Below, piece after piece: positions 46,423 to 58,985 of a stretch of 64,000 bases of DNA; the stretch's first letter is position 1, and each line of letters opens with the position of its first letter. The stretch covers positions 41,516,844 through 41,580,843 of the forward strand of contig CM068370.1 of the NCBI GenBank assembly GCA_034769895.1, given 5' to 3'. The position numbers and the translations under genes were made by a program. The stretch comes from Magicicada septendecula. Lineage: Eukaryota > Arthropoda > Insecta > Hemiptera > Cicadidae. The notes under the pieces are model-generated. The model saw nothing but the letters and a program-made list of their open reading frames with translations. It searched no databases and was not told the DNA's origin.

Positions 46423-48753
46423 CAGGGGTGGATTTACCATTAGGCTGACTAGGCTGTAGCCTAGGGCCCGGCAGTTTGGGGGGCGCAAAATTATAGCTAA
46501 AAAATAATAAAATTTTACAGCTAAATGTAAAATTGGTAATAAATTACAAGGATAAAAATTTGAGTTCATTTTGAACAGAGGCGCCTGTTTGCGAGAAATT
46601 ATGGTAAAACTGTACATAAATAATAGTGTGACGATTTAAATTGTAACCATTATTAAAAAGAAAGAAAAAAAAAATTAAGGTTGCGAGCCATTAACCATTT
46701 AAATCTCACAATAATAATAAAAACATGTAGGTACTAAGTGTGAAAGGAAGAAGTAATTAATAAGGGCAAAGAAACTGTAATAAAGAGGCATATTGTAAAT
46801 AATTATTATTGTCGTATTTAACCCTTGCTTGCTATCAGGCGCCTACCTGTTGATTCCGGACTCGACATGTTTTCCGAGTCTTCTGTAATTAAGAATAAAA
46901 TAAAAACTAATGTTAATAATTAAAGAATCTGAAGACACAGATAGTCACTAAAATAACTCATTTAAATTATGTATTTTTATCTAGGGATAGTTTGTATAAA
47001 TAAAAAGGTTTATTTAGAGAGAGACAGGGACTATATTCTCGCGGAATAAACACCCCACTACCTCTTATGCAGTACCAGTGGAAGCGGGAGAAAAATCTCT
47101 CTCTCGCTATGAAGACTCCAAGCAGTGCACACGCACGAGCAAAAGCTCTGTTGGAATGTTGTGTGATTTGTTGTTAGTTTGGCTTATTTCAAATGTAGTT
47201 TATTAACTGCTACACAAAAGAGTGTAACATGTAACATTAATTAAAAAAATCAGAAACGTGGTAACAAGAAGAAATATGTGACTACAAAAGTACGAGTATT
47301 AATAACGATGACTGCTAACTTCACCTACTGACGACACTTTTCAACATCCTACCCGGAGATGTGAACTACCAGAATTTGCAACTCTAGTAGACCCGACAGA
47401 AGATGCAGTTCGAGACATCAAAGAATCTACGCCTACCATCGTAGAAGGTTCGACCTAGACTGCAGACGTTTAAGCCTTTAATGACTAAGACCAGACCTAG
47501 ATGAGGACGACGCTTTTAAGGATTCCCAAGACGGACACTCCCGGAGGAAATTTCTACATACCAAATTAAAGGTGACTCGATAGCACGTCTATCGAGGAAT
47601 AAATAATAATTATAATTGTAACACAATACACTTTAAAAGAGAGACTTTTCAGAGACGATTAAACTTGTAAAGATTAAAAAGAATTAACACTAAGAATTTA
47701 ATGTAACTATTCAGACATCATACATTGTAACAGTTTAAATCTTAATGTATCGTAGTATAATTAATACCATTCTTCAAATGGAATAAAAATGAAGCATAAA
47801 ACTAAAGGTCTTGCCAGCTAATATCATGAATTGAATATAAGTAAAAGTTTAATGACTAAATACCTAAGGTTACCCGGATCCGTGGTATAGCTAAATGAAA
47901 TCTGTTGTGATCCCAAAGTTTCTATAATGAATTCAAATAACTTTAATAATGCAATTAGTAATGTCATGGGATCTATCTTTTGAGTAAATGTTATTTTTTC
48001 AAATGTTTAATAAAGAGAAGTCTTCTTGTTACACACATATACTGAGTACATAAATCAACAGTTTTCCCATTCCCTGATTCCTTTTATATTTACTCTGTGT
48101 TGTTCTGATTAAATTTCAGCTCGTCGAATAAGGCAGCCTGAATAATTGGCAGAACCAATTACTTCGGGTTCCCCAAGTTATAACACTAGAAAAGATGTTA
48201 TAATAGAAGTGCTTTCCAAACTGTTTTCTCCGGTTATGAGTCATCGGTGTAGCCCTCTTGGTCATTGAAAGTGACTTTCTGCAAGGGCTTTATTTCAGTG
48301 AGGCGATTAAAACGTTTGCTCAATCGAAAGCGAGAAAAAAGAATCTAGGTTGAACTCTACATGAGTCTTAACAAATCCACAAGATATTTAACTGATTGTC
48401 TTCTTTGTGTAAATGTTTTTAGTGTACATACTCTTAATAAAACTGTTGTAATTCTGTAATTACTTATTTAATTTTCCTTATAAAAGCCATGCAAACTACA
48501 AATGGTTGAAGGTGTATAAAAAACAATTTACTCTAAAACAATTTCTGAAAAATAGCCTCAGTTTTCAATTCTTGAGATTATTTCCAAAAAACAGTAAGAT
48601 ATTTGAAATATTCCTAACTAAGAAATATATTGTAGGGTGTTTAAAGCTTCATTCAGCCCCTTGGAAATAAACGTAAGAGTAGCCTATGGGAGGTGAGAGG
48701 GGACGATACAATGTAATTAGACTAGGGCGCCGAGATACCTTAATCCGGCCCTG
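46423..48753. mobile_element. non-autonomous hAT element with LTR debris inside
   Basis: It starts CAGGGGTGGATTTACC and ends with the complement of CAGGGCCGGATTAAGG. Target duplications tttataaa (46415-46422) and tttatata (48754-48761) match 7 of 8. No transposase. The interior from about 46980 to 48180 looks LTR-like, with ATTGGCAGAACCAATTAC near 48139, as in 15640. Confidence 0.8.
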
Positions 48754-48925
48754 TTTATATATATATTAAATATCTGAAGATTAGAGTTCAAACTGTCGCC
48801 TATAGTATTAATTTGTTATTTAAATAAAGTGTACTCATTTATGAAAATAAATTAAAAATGAAAAACACTATATATATAAAATACACGAATCCTGAAAGAT
48901 CCAGCACAAATAACTTTATGAGTAA

Positions 48926-48975
<50 letters not shown>

Positions 48976-50306
48976 TATTAATCGTGTCTCAATTAGCGTA
49001 ATTTTTTATTTAATTCTCCCATAAACGTTTTCACAGTTGTATTTCATTAATTCTTCTGTGTTATCCAGTGTGCATTATAAACAGTTCTTATGTTGATAAA
49101 TAGTGTCGCGGAAATATTAATTGGTTATAAAATTAAACACCACACACCTGCATTAAAACTGTACTCTAATCGCTTGTACACACAACTTGCATAACTGTAC
49201 TGCTGTGGCACGCGGCTGGTATTTTGTAATCGCCTCCAGCGTACACATGTTCTGATAGCTGAGAAGGTTCCATAATTTTTCGTTTTAGTTTTCTGGAACA
49301 GTTTTCTTGAAAGTTCTAACCTTTAAGATGAATCACGATATCACGAGAGACGTTTCCAGTCATTGCAGCCAACGTACTAGTGTGATGATTCATTAATTGC
49401 ACTGCTGTACTACGCGCGTGGGCAAGCTCACAGAGATACAATAGTATCGCGCGCGTTTGTATGTATATAAAAATGATGTTCCAGGGCACCGGGATAGAAA
49501 AACAATATGACGATATCATGTAATCTATAAGTTTAAATATTCACGTCCTCTTTTTAGTTTCTGAAAATATGATTAGGTACAAACGCAAACTTATAATCGT
49601 TCTGCAGAATGGACCGAGATAAATTCAACAATTCAAAGATTAATTAATTACACTTGTCTATGTGCGTAATCTATAGATATCATAGGCACCGTCTTACGCT
49701 ATGAATACTGATACAGGCCTACATTATAATATATTATTCGCCAAAAATATTATTAATAGTGTTATTGAACTTTGTTATAACAAAATGTGTTGTGATAACA
49801 CGTATCAGACTAATTGTTATGACAGAATTGAGCGCTTATTTTTACATCAGGGTCAAACTATAGTGACCTTCATGCTGTGTATATGAGTGTGTTTACTCGG
49901 ACACAGTAAGTGTAGAAGTTATCAGAGCCCCTATTAAAAGAACTGATGAAAAACGTGTTGAATAAAAGGGTCGGCGGGTCATTTTTTTTTTTTAATTTAT
50001 TACTCGATGTGTTTTGTGTTTTCCGACTTGTGCATTCACATCAAACGGCTGTTTACGACTGGTGCAACAAAAACAATTCCTTCATACGTTTGAACTCAGC
50101 GAATTTTTGCAGCATCAGGTCGAACGTTTTACACTTTCTTTAGCCCAGCGATGATTGACCAGTCACTGCTCCGAACAAACGACAATTTGTACTTAACCTA
50201 TTTTTGCAGAGTGACATGTCAATTAAAAGTACATAATATATACGTGAGATAATAGCCTACGTGAAGTAATTGCAAATTGTGAGTGAAGAGGCTTAGAAAA
50301 CACTTT
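48754..50306. other. non-coding, nothing recognised
   Basis: Upstream of the first visible transporter exon, probably intronic. Holds the (AG)n tract at 48930 and no recognised gene. Confidence 0.35.
48930..48972. repeat. (AG)n microsatellite
   Basis: About 21 AG units. Confidence 0.95.
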
Positions 50307-50498
50307 GGCCTAACCCCGCGGTCGGCAAACCGCGGCTCGCGGGCCGCATGCGGCTCTTTGGCCCCTTGAGTGCGGCTCTGCCACAAATGACTATGTCCGG
50401 GCGCGCAGGCACGCGCGGAGGTGTCGGTCGGTCGGATGACGGGAGACGTGGCCCAGGCGGGCCGCGGGGTACGCGGCGCGGGGGAGGCACGCGCGACT

Positions 50499-53133
50499 GG
50501 GGGATGTTGAGTTGGGCCCACGGTCAGTGATGTCCATAAAAAGGACGGTTGAGTTGGGCCCATGGTCAGCTCGGAGTGAGGGTCGAATTGCCCCCATGGA
50601 ACTGCCCCCAGTAATCAAAACTTTTGGAAATCAGTTACAATATACAGTTAAAATAAGTTGTAAATGCGGTGTAGAGTCCGTACTCAAAACTTCGTATTTC
50701 AAGCCTCCATGCAGGGGTGGGTGAGTCCCGGGTAACTTGCTGTCATTGTTTTGACCGGGCGAGTGGCATTCCGTTGGAATTCCCAGTACTGCCGCCCCCA
50801 CACTCCCTTCAACCCCTTGCACATTTCTTCACATTCAGTGTTACCATGAGTGAGAGCAGTGCAAACATGTTTTCTATGCTAAGTAAGAAAGGATTCAAAT
50901 TAGTAGTTTTGGAGGGTTTTAAGTTTTCGAAAAATAGAAGAACACAGTGCGGTCAAAAGTGGCGTTGTGTTAAAAAAAGTTGTTCCGCGCATTTATTTAC
51001 AGATGATGATGGTGATGTTTTGTTCAAAGCCGTTGGTGAGCATAACCATGAACCGTGCCCGAACTTACACAGGCACTACATTTCCAACAGTGCGAAGAGC
51101 AAGGCGACCGGAACTTTATCCGAAACGCCCGCAAAAGTGATAAAACAAGAAATTATGTCTGCGCCTGAAGATATTAGTAACCAAATGACACGTGATGACA
51201 TGGATCGAGTGCGAAGAAACCTCAACCACGCAAAAAGAAGTAAGCTTCCTCCTCTTCCTAAATGCATCAGTGACGTCCACGACGCTTTGGACAGCATTCC
51301 GATCACGACTACTCAAGGTGAGGAAATGTCGCTGTTAAACTTAAGAGAGGAAAACATTGTTGTTTTTTGCCTCAAAAGCAACTCGGAATATCTTGCAAAA
51401 ATTGATAATATTTTCATGGATGATACTTTTACCTATGCACCAAAGTACTTTTATCAATTTTTTACTATTCTCGGCGTAGATAATGGCAACTATGTTCCGC
51501 TTGTTTTTTGTTTATTGGCCAACAAGACAGAAGAAACGTACAAAAGCCTATTTAATCATCTGAAATCAAAGTGCGAGGAGTATGAGTTGCACTCCAATCC
51601 AAAACACATAACAGTTGACTTTGAGATAGCGCTTCAAAATGCTGTCAGATCATATTGGCCTTCAGTACATGTGAGAGGCTCCAGGTTCCACCTATCCCAG
51701 GCCTGGTGGAGAAAAATTCAACAGCTTGGATTGAGCCAGGAATACAAAAATGAGACACCGGAAGCCGGAAAATGGTTGCACTGGGTGTTTGGTTTAAGTA
51801 TGTTGGACGCTGGTCAGGTGGAGGACGCATTTGTGGAGGACTTAATGTCCATACAACCTCCGAACGTCGAGGAGTTCTCTAACTACCTAGTAGAGAACTA
51901 CATTGATAGCTCTTCATTGCCCCCAAGTCTATGGGCATCATCGTCCACTTCTTCAGAAAGGACAACGAATGCATGTGAGTCGTTCCATGACAAATTTGGA
52001 AGAAATTTCTATCACCCCCATCCTAATATCTTCGTCTTTTTCGAGGCAATTAAGAACGTCCAGATCGATACCTACATTGGCATTCGAAGTGCAGCAAGTA
52101 CTCGAAAAATCACTAACGGACGGTACAAGAAGAGACTTCAGTTTTTGGAAACTCTGTACAATAAGTACACCTCTGGAGACATTTCTAGATTGCACTTCAT
52201 AAAATGCGTCTGTTTTCAGTACAAGAAAGGACCATCAACTTAGATTTCGTAATGAAATGCCCATCTACAAGGTAGGACCAACAAATATAGTTTTTCTATA
52301 AAAAGGAAAAAATCAATGAAACACATAAAACAAAAAAATACAAAAACTAAAAACAAATACAAAAACAAAAACTAACAAAAAATTGACAAGGCCGGAAGGC
52401 CGCTCCTTATATTGGCCATATTGTCCTGTGTTATTATTGGGACAGTTGGTTTATATATGAGCGGAACAGAAGCCTTCACACTTCAAATGGACTTCAGGTG
52501 ATCGAGTTCATCGTTCAAAGGGAAATAACAGGTACGACTTCACTACTGTTTAAAATTGTTATTGGAATAATCATTCAAATACAATTTTTTTTTACTATTT
52601 ACTGATTTTTAGGGCTGATTTTTTTGTTTGTTTTTACAAGTAAAAAATAAAAACTCATGTCCACGCTTAAGACCGAGCAACCATTCTTAACAAATTCCTT
52701 TAAGAAACCATCCTTAACAAAGACCTAATGCACCAAAAGTAATTTATACACGTTTGGATTTGTTGTAGTAACTTAATTGGTTATTATTTTAGCATGGATT
52801 CTGTTTAGTGATTAAGTAATGATTTAATCATAAATGAAAATTTTTGTTAACCTTATTTCATGTTTGTTAAATTTTAATTAAGACGTTTTAATTAAGACGT
52901 GATTATGGTAATCATTAAATGGGGATGTAATAATTTCAATAACTGTCTTTAATTGATATTAAAATGTAATTTTGATACTTGTTAATATTAAATAGGACAT
53001 TCAAATAAAAACGAGCGGCCTAACATTAACAAATGGAGAAACCTACCTACTGAACAGGGGCGCAACTAGACCTCGAGGATCGACGGTAATCCGCAGGGGA
53101 ATGTTTTGACCGTGGGCCCAACTCAAACGTGTC
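50499..53133 (+). mobile_element. MULE transposon, apparently intact
   Basis: A 2635-bp element with a perfect 9-bp duplication cgcgcgact on both sides (50490-50498 and 53134-53142), the length expected for MULEs. The ends share TGAGTTGGGCCCACGGTCA at the same distance from each edge, but the outermost 9 bases differ. A second copy, GAGTTGGGCCCATGGTCA, lies inside the left end. It carries one complete transposase gene. Confidence 0.93.
50846..52243 (+). CDS. MULE transposase with FLYWCH domain
   Basis: 465 codons with no stop or frameshift from ATG at 50846 (context ACCATGA; an in-frame ATG at 50717 would add 43 residues rich in Pro/Phe and is less likely). Residues about 10-75 form a FLYWCH zinc finger (GFKFSKNRR, KWRCVKKSCSAHL, GEHNHEP). 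The MULE catalytic domain follows: first Asp in IFMDDTFTYAP, then QFFTILGVDNGNYVPLVFCL, second Asp in ITVDFEIALQNAV, and RFHLSQAWWRKIQQLGL. A late acidic site lies in TTNACESFHDKFGRN. It would cut and join its own element ends. It is the only undamaged transposase in the window, so expression and activity are possible. Confidence 0.92.
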   Translation: MSESSANMFSMLSKKGFKLVVLEGFKFSKNRRTQCGQKWRCVKKSCSAHLFTDDDGDVLFKAVGEHNHEPCPNLHRHYISNSAKSKATGTLSETPAKVIKQEIMSAPEDISNQMTRDDMDRVRRNLNHAKRSKLPPLPKCISDVHDALDSIPITTTQGEEMSLLNLREENIVVFCLKSNSEYLAKIDNIFMDDTFTYAPKYFYQFFTILGVDNGNYVPLVFCLLANKTEETYKSLFNHLKSKCEEYELHSNPKHITVDFEIALQNAVRSYWPSVHVRGSRFHLSQAWWRKIQQLGLSQEYKNETPEAGKWLHWVFGLSMLDAGQVEDAFVEDLMSIQPPNVEEFSNYLVENYIDSSSLPPSLWASSSTSSERTTNACESFHDKFGRNFYHPHPNIFVFFEAIKNVQIDTYIGIRSAASTRKITNGRYKKRLQFLETLYNKYTSGDISRLHFIKCVCFQYKKGPST

Positions 53134-53142
53134 CGCGCGACT

Positions 53143-54199
53143 CATACACGAGTTGAGTGAGTCAGTCAGTCAGCAGTCTCATTGTGTATAGTGGTCAGTG
53201 CTCGTCGCGTCCGCAAATCGCGCGCGGGTGACAAAAGTACCTACTCGAAGCATAAAGTTACCTGTATTTTTCCAACCAGCTGCAACTCCTACAGGTATTT
53301 TTGTCATCAATTTAATAATTGTAATTATTCTGTGTCGGTGGCTTGTAGTAAAACTTGTTTTTTCGTGAATATTTTCGTAAAAATAAAATTTAAATTTTTA
53401 ATTATTTATATTATATATTTTTTTCTGTTGTTTAATTATTTATTTAGTGTATTATTGTATGAATCTTCTTTATTAGTTTAATTTCTTTCCTTGTGTAATG
53501 GTTTCGGTTCGTGATGATTTATTTGTTTATAAGAGTTAAATAGATTATGTTATTGTAATAATCGATTTTGTTAGTATTGGTAGATTCGGGTCCTGATCCC
53601 TTGTCGATGTAGTACTGGTCCTCTTTGACGATCAGGTTCCAATTAATATATGAAATTATCTTATTGTACACTTTATATAGAAATAAAACTTCAATTCGAA
53701 ATAATTAATTTTATTTATTGGTTTCAATGTAAATAGTCGACCTTGAGTCGTAATAGTTGCTCTCGGCTCGAATGAAACTCGTCTCAGGTCGAGTGAAATC
53801 GATTAGTTTATTCTTTTAAAATGAATACTGTTTAGACATAAATAGGGTTCTTTTAAACTGTTATCAGAAGTCAGAGAAAGGGCAAAACTGAAAAGTACAA
53901 TACTTACAACTAAAAGGTTTTAATTAGTAACATAAAATTAATATATATTATAAAAATGTTAGTGAAAATTTCAATTATTCAAACCACCAGCGAAGGCTGA
54001 GCTGACGTCATCACAGCTGACTTGATGTTAACTTATGATGTTGTTATTGATTAACTATTATAGTAATTATACCTTATACCAGTTGGTTTTTTTTTATATT
54101 ATATTGGCTTATCTTTGAATTATAATAATGTAGATTTTTTTGTATGCTATAGGCTTTATTATTATAAAATGAAACATTTTTTTAGGTGCCCTATTTCAC
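53143..54199 (+). other. hAT leader region
   Basis: Remainder of the host hAT element's 5' non-coding part, mostly AT-rich. It ends with an acceptor-like TTTTTTTAG just before the transposase start at 54200. Confidence 0.5.
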
Positions 54200-56143
54200 A
54201 TGGCTACAAAGAAGAAGCAAAGAAAAGCGGAAGACGAAAACCGTGAATATAAAGTTGAATGGACCGAGACTTTCACGTTTATTCAAAACTTAAATGGCCT
54301 TCCGACCTGTCTTATTTGTCAGGAAAAATTGGCCCATAACAAGAAGTCAAATTTGGAGAGACACTTTACAACTAAACACGCGTCACTTAGCAGTAAATAT
54401 CCTGTCGGTGATGCAAGGAAGAAAGCAGTTGAGGAACTTCAGAAGAGTCAAGAAAAATCAAGTTCTGTATTTAATTACTGGATGAAATCTTCCAACAATG
54501 TTAATATTGCAAGTTTTGTGGTTAGTCAAGAGATTGCTAAGAGAGGAAAACCATACACAGACGGCGAATACATAAAAAGTTGTTTTATAAATGCATCCGA
54601 AGAGCTATTTCGGGATTTTAAGAACAAACCAGATACTCTAAAAAAAATTAAAGAGTTACCATTGTCTGCTAAAACAGTGAAAGATAGAACAGTCAAAATG
54701 TCTTCGAATATAACCAACCAGCAAGTCGAAGATCTTAAATTGGTTTCAGCTTTATCAATAGCAGTTGACGAGTCTTGTGACATAAATGATACAGCGCAAG
54801 TTTCACTTTTTGTACGATTTATTTCATCTACAGGTCCTAAAGAAGAACTCTTAGGATTATTGCCACTCAAAGGTCAAACACGTGGAGAGGATATTGCAAA
54901 TGCTGTAATTGAGTGCATGGAAAAACATCATATTCCACTCGATAAAATTGTGTCAATTTCAACAGACGGGGCGAAAAGTATGACCGGCGTAAGAAAAGGG
55001 TTTGTTGCTATTTTGAAAGAAAAAATTAATCACGAGACACTTGCTTACCATTGCATCATTCATCAAGAAGCGCTTTGTGCGCAGACATTTCCAGAAGAAA
55101 TTTGCAAAGTTATGGAATTGGTGATTAAGATTATCAACTCCATTATAGCTAAAGCTCTTAATCATCGCCAATTTAAAGAATTTTTAGTTGAAATGGAGAG
55201 TGAGTACGCAGATCTTCTGCTGCATAACAAGGTACGTTGGTTATCAAGAGGAAACGTTTTAAAACGTTTCGCTTCCTTATTAACAGAAATTAAAGCATTT
55301 CTCCTTGAGAAGGGTATTCACTATCCAGAACTAACGGACGATCAGTGGATCCAAAAATTTTATTTCATGGTAGACGTTACGTCTCATTTAAATCATAAAT
55401 CAGCTTAATCGTAAACTACAGGGGGAAGGAAACACAATTTTTTCGATGTTAGAAGAAGTTATTTCATTCGAAAACAAATTATCCCTTTTTGCTCAAGATT
55501 TTGAAAGAGAAACTTTGATTCACTTTCCAAGCCTGCTGAAACATCGCCAAGAAAATAATTCTGATATTGACATTTGCTGTTTCAAAACAACAATTTTAAA
55601 TATGAGGGAAGCTTTTCTCAACAAGTTTCAGGAATTCAGAAACAGCAAAGCGACGTTAGCCTTGTTAAAAAACCTCTTAATGCTACTGTAACAGAATTAA
55701 ATTTTTCTCCCTTTAATGTTGACATTGGCAACTTTGAAATGCAATTGCTGGATTTAAAAAACAAAGAATTATGGAGCTCTAAATTTGAACGTCTTTGTGC
55801 TGATATGGAAACGTTGGAGAAAAACAAATGTGAACTTAGTTCACAGCACAAGTGGTCTGCTTTGAAAGACCTGGAGAAGGAAGACATGATGATTTTTAAC
55901 ACCTGGAATAGTATTCTTGACACACATGATCAGTTGAAAAAACTAGCGTTTGCTGTTCTTTCCCTTTTCGGTTCTACATATTCATGCGAACAATCTTTTT
56001 CAAGCATGAACCTCATCAAGAGTAAATTGAGAAGTCGTCTTATTGATGAGCACCTGGAATCGTGCCTAAAATTAAAAACAACAACATACAAACCTGACTT
56101 ACCCAAACTTTCCAAGGAGATGCAAGGCCATTGTTCACATTAA
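54200..56143 (+). pseudogene. hAT transposase (GTF2IRD2-like), two frameshifts
   Basis: The start is [24 protein letters not shown]-like finger follows ([11 protein letters not shown] ... ERHFTTKH, about residues 34-62). The catalytic core shows [20 protein letters not shown] (first Asp), [18 protein letters not shown] (second Asp), [12 protein letters not shown] and [17 protein letters not shown]. The hATC block is AVLSLFGSTYSCEQSFSSM. The long first frame (402 codons) ends at a 7-bp tandem duplication TAAATCA/TAAATCA near 55392. A second frame change near 55660 follows. Otherwise the gene is full length (about 640 residues), so it died fairly recently. Confidence 0.93.
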
Positions 56144-56522
56144 GTGTTTGTCAGTCATTGTCATGATTTAATTTTATGGATACCTTACTCACAATTTAAT
56201 TTTTATCAATAAATAAGATCATTATTAAGTATGATATCAAGTTTTATTCAGTGTACCTATAGTTTAATTAAGACTTAAAACTTTAATTAAAGTTTATTAA
56301 GTTAATGAACAGTGTACCTACCTATATAGTTTAAGTTTAAGAAATTTGGCTCTCAAAAGAAATCTCAATCGTTGTACTGTTGATATTTGGCTCTGTTGAC
56401 TAATGAGTTTGCCGACCACGGGGCCTAACCGAAAGCGTACACAGGACAAGAACCTATGAACTGACTTTTAACCTCGTGATCAGACTCGTCCATAAACACA
56501 AGAAAAACATAATAATTACGGA

Positions 56523-57179
56523 CAGTGGCTTACCTAGGCCGATGGAGGCCCCGTGCGGATCTCTTACTGAGGTCCCCCTCCCATAACATGGGTGTTTATA
56601 ATGCAATTTATCGTTAAGTAATACATAGCAAAAACACTTTACTATTATATCTGTATTGTCTAATTAATGTATTGATATGTCTAGTTGAGAAACTTTATAA
56701 GAACCTGTAGTAATGTTTGAAATAAAAATCCACTTTCATATTGTAAATACAAAATTTAAAGAAATAATAGAAGTAGTATTATTTAAGGACTGTATTAAAT
56801 TTATTACAATACTTTATAATATACAGTAAACTTTTATACTGCAAAACAAATTTATCATTGCTGCAAACAATACTTGGCGGCTTTTTTTTCAAGTCAGTTA
56901 GCGGTTTTAGTGCAAATAAGGTGAACTTTCTAAAATGGCCGTTTTTTAGTTTTGGCTTCGGGAAAATTGTCTTGTTGACTTATCAAAGCTTATTTTCCTT
57001 GCCAACTTGTTTTCGATCGATAAAATTGCTAGTCCATGTTGCCTTTCAGGACGTGGCAATAGAACGTTTGCAAATAAATTAAAACATTTACCAAAAAAAA
57101 ACTTAATTTTCCAAATCTGGAGGCCCCCTACTAAGTGAGGCCCGAGGCAGTCCGCCCCCCCCACTTTAGTTCGCTACTG
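56523..57179. mobile_element. hAT-type MITE, GAGGCCCC family
   Basis: 657 bp, ends CAGTGGCTTACCTAGG and the complement of CAGTAGCGAACTAAAG. Target duplications attacgga (56515-56522) and attaggga (57180-57187) match 7 of 8. Blocks GGAGGCCCC and AGGCCC lie inside the ends. No ORF. Confidence 0.85.
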
Positions 57180-58539
57180 ATTAGGGAAAAGCAGGAACAT
57201 ACTAAACGTAGCCGTTCCTGCCTTATCGTACTACTGTATAATTAAAACAGAGTAGGCATTACAGGTTGGGTGAGTGAAATCGTTAGGAAACAGGCAACCC
57301 AGTGCATGAGTTTTATAATTAGACACAACAGATTTGTTGAATGTAGTTTTGAAAGGCACGGTACAGAATAAAAACCAGTAGGTTAGATGTTATTAATTAA
57401 GTTAGGAGCGAAGTAGCAAGTAACAATGTACTCGGGAAAGAAGAAATCCGTTTGTGACGTATCCTGACAAGGACCTGCCAACCAATACTGAATAATCGAA
57501 TTATATTGACGTAATGAGGGGGAGAGAGAGAGAGAGAGAGAGAGAGAGTGAGGGGGGAGAAACAGACAGGGAGACAGAGAGACTGTCTTACTGACTGATA
57601 CACAGACAAGCAGACAGACCAGGAGAGATAAAAAATATGTTCTTATAAAAAAATCGGGAGTTTCTAACCAAAAAACTATTATTCTTCGTATTGTTTAAAT
57701 TAGCAGCCATCCTTACTTTTCTTTTATAAAATTGCTAAACTGCTATAATTGTTATTATTTAGACAAAGCTTTTCGTCATCACTGACATCTTCAGGTCTTA
57801 AAAAAAAAACTATTATTTGAATTTTTTCTAAAATTAAACATTTGAAGAGCTTGGGGTGGGGGGAGGCAAAACTATCAGGTCCATTTTTCCAATTTTTGTT
57901 TTTTGATACCAACAGATAGCTTGGGTTGAGATCTGTCTACCTTGTGGATAAGAATGGCGACAAACGCTTCCAGTCCGCTGAAATAAGTTCATAAAGAAAT
58001 GCGGCAAGCCAAAAAACGATCAGTCACCGCGCGCTGGGAGAGAAACGATCAGAGTCTACTAGCCTAGAGGAGGGGAGAATTCTCAAGTCACAGACTGTTC
58101 TAATGTAATTTACAACTTTAGTTCTGTTTTAGATATGAATAATGGAATTAAAAAGAAAAATAGAGAAAAAGAGAAGACATTTTGAGCAAAACCTTTGAAC
58201 ATTTAATAAACAAAATTAATTGTTATCAATTTAGAAGTGTCAATTTAATTTTCTATTTTTTACACTAAACGTGTTGTGAGTTAGTGTAATATACAAAAGA
58301 AATTGTACTCATATATGTTTGTAAAAATATACGTCACTGACTAAAAAAACTTTGTTTTTGTCTCCTGTAAAATATGGTAAAATGGACTCCGTACGTTTTC
58401 CTCCCCAGCTCTTCATTTCGTAAAGTACAATGGAGGGTAGTTATAATAACGTATGAACAGAAGCTATCACGCGTACAATGGAAACTATTTTGACATGGCG
58501 TTTAAATTATTATTGACAGGAGAGTAAGGAAAATAAAAG
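57180..58539. other. non-coding, (GA)n tract
   Basis: A GA-rich run at about 57520-57550. A stretch at 57938-57976 has exon-like borders on the minus strand but no recognised product. Otherwise nothing. Confidence 0.35.
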
Positions 58540-58945
58540 ATACGTAGGCGCGTTTATGGTACTGAAAAGGCGTTTGATAATGTCAAGTGGAATAAACTTT
58601 TTGAAATTTATTAAAAAAAATAGTCTGAAACATGAGGTCAGAAGATAGATTCTAAATATGAATCAAGTGGTTATAATACAAGTAGAAGCTCACGAAAGGG
58701 AAGCAAAAATAAGAAAATGAGTAAGACAAGGATACAGAGAAATACAAGTATTTAGGGGTGAAAATTACGGCGAGTGGGAAGCAAGATAAAGAAATACAAT
58801 CCAGAATTAATTTGGGAAAGATGGCTATATCTATATTAAATGGAATCCTGTGGGATAAGCAAATTACAACAGAAACTAAAACCAAAATATTTAAAACCGT
58901 TGTTTGAAGTGTCATAATTACAAAGGTATGGACACACGAAACAAA
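58540..58945 (+). pseudogene. LINE reverse transcriptase fragment
   Basis: It reads EKAFDNVKWNKLFEI, the first palm box, then after lesions YLGVKITASGKQDKEIQSRI and GKMAISILNGILWDKQITTE, the RT thumb region. Typical of APE-type LINEs. Internal sequence, including the FADD box, is deleted. Confidence 0.75.
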
Positions 58946-58985
58946 TTAAAACCTGGTAGTCGTGGGACTACCGGTAGACATGGAA

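Larger units (their letters stand above)
50315..56421 (+). mobile_element. hAT element (GTF2IRD2-like transposase) hosting a MULE
   Basis: The left end CCCGCGGTCGGCAAAC and the complement of the right end CCGTGGTCGGCAAAC are inverted copies. The perfect 8-bp duplication ggcctaac flanks the element (50307-50314 and 56422-56429; boundary uncertain by 1 bp). Removing the MULE leaves about 3.5 kb, a normal hAT size. The first 200 bp are very GC- and CpG-rich, unlike the rest of the window. Confidence 0.92.

Noticed and set aside
49316..49519. Possible minus-strand exon near 49320-49380
   Set aside because: The frame ends at once and shows no similarity to the transporter or any domain.
50219..50563. 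Pro/Arg-rich minus-strand frame
   Set aside because: It only reflects the GC-rich hAT end; no motif and it crosses the MULE insertion boundary.
57938..57976. Minus-strand exon-like segment (CAG acceptor, GTAGAC donor)
   Set aside because: The short reading GLEAFVAILIHK does not match the residues expected before the TM5 exon of the transporter.
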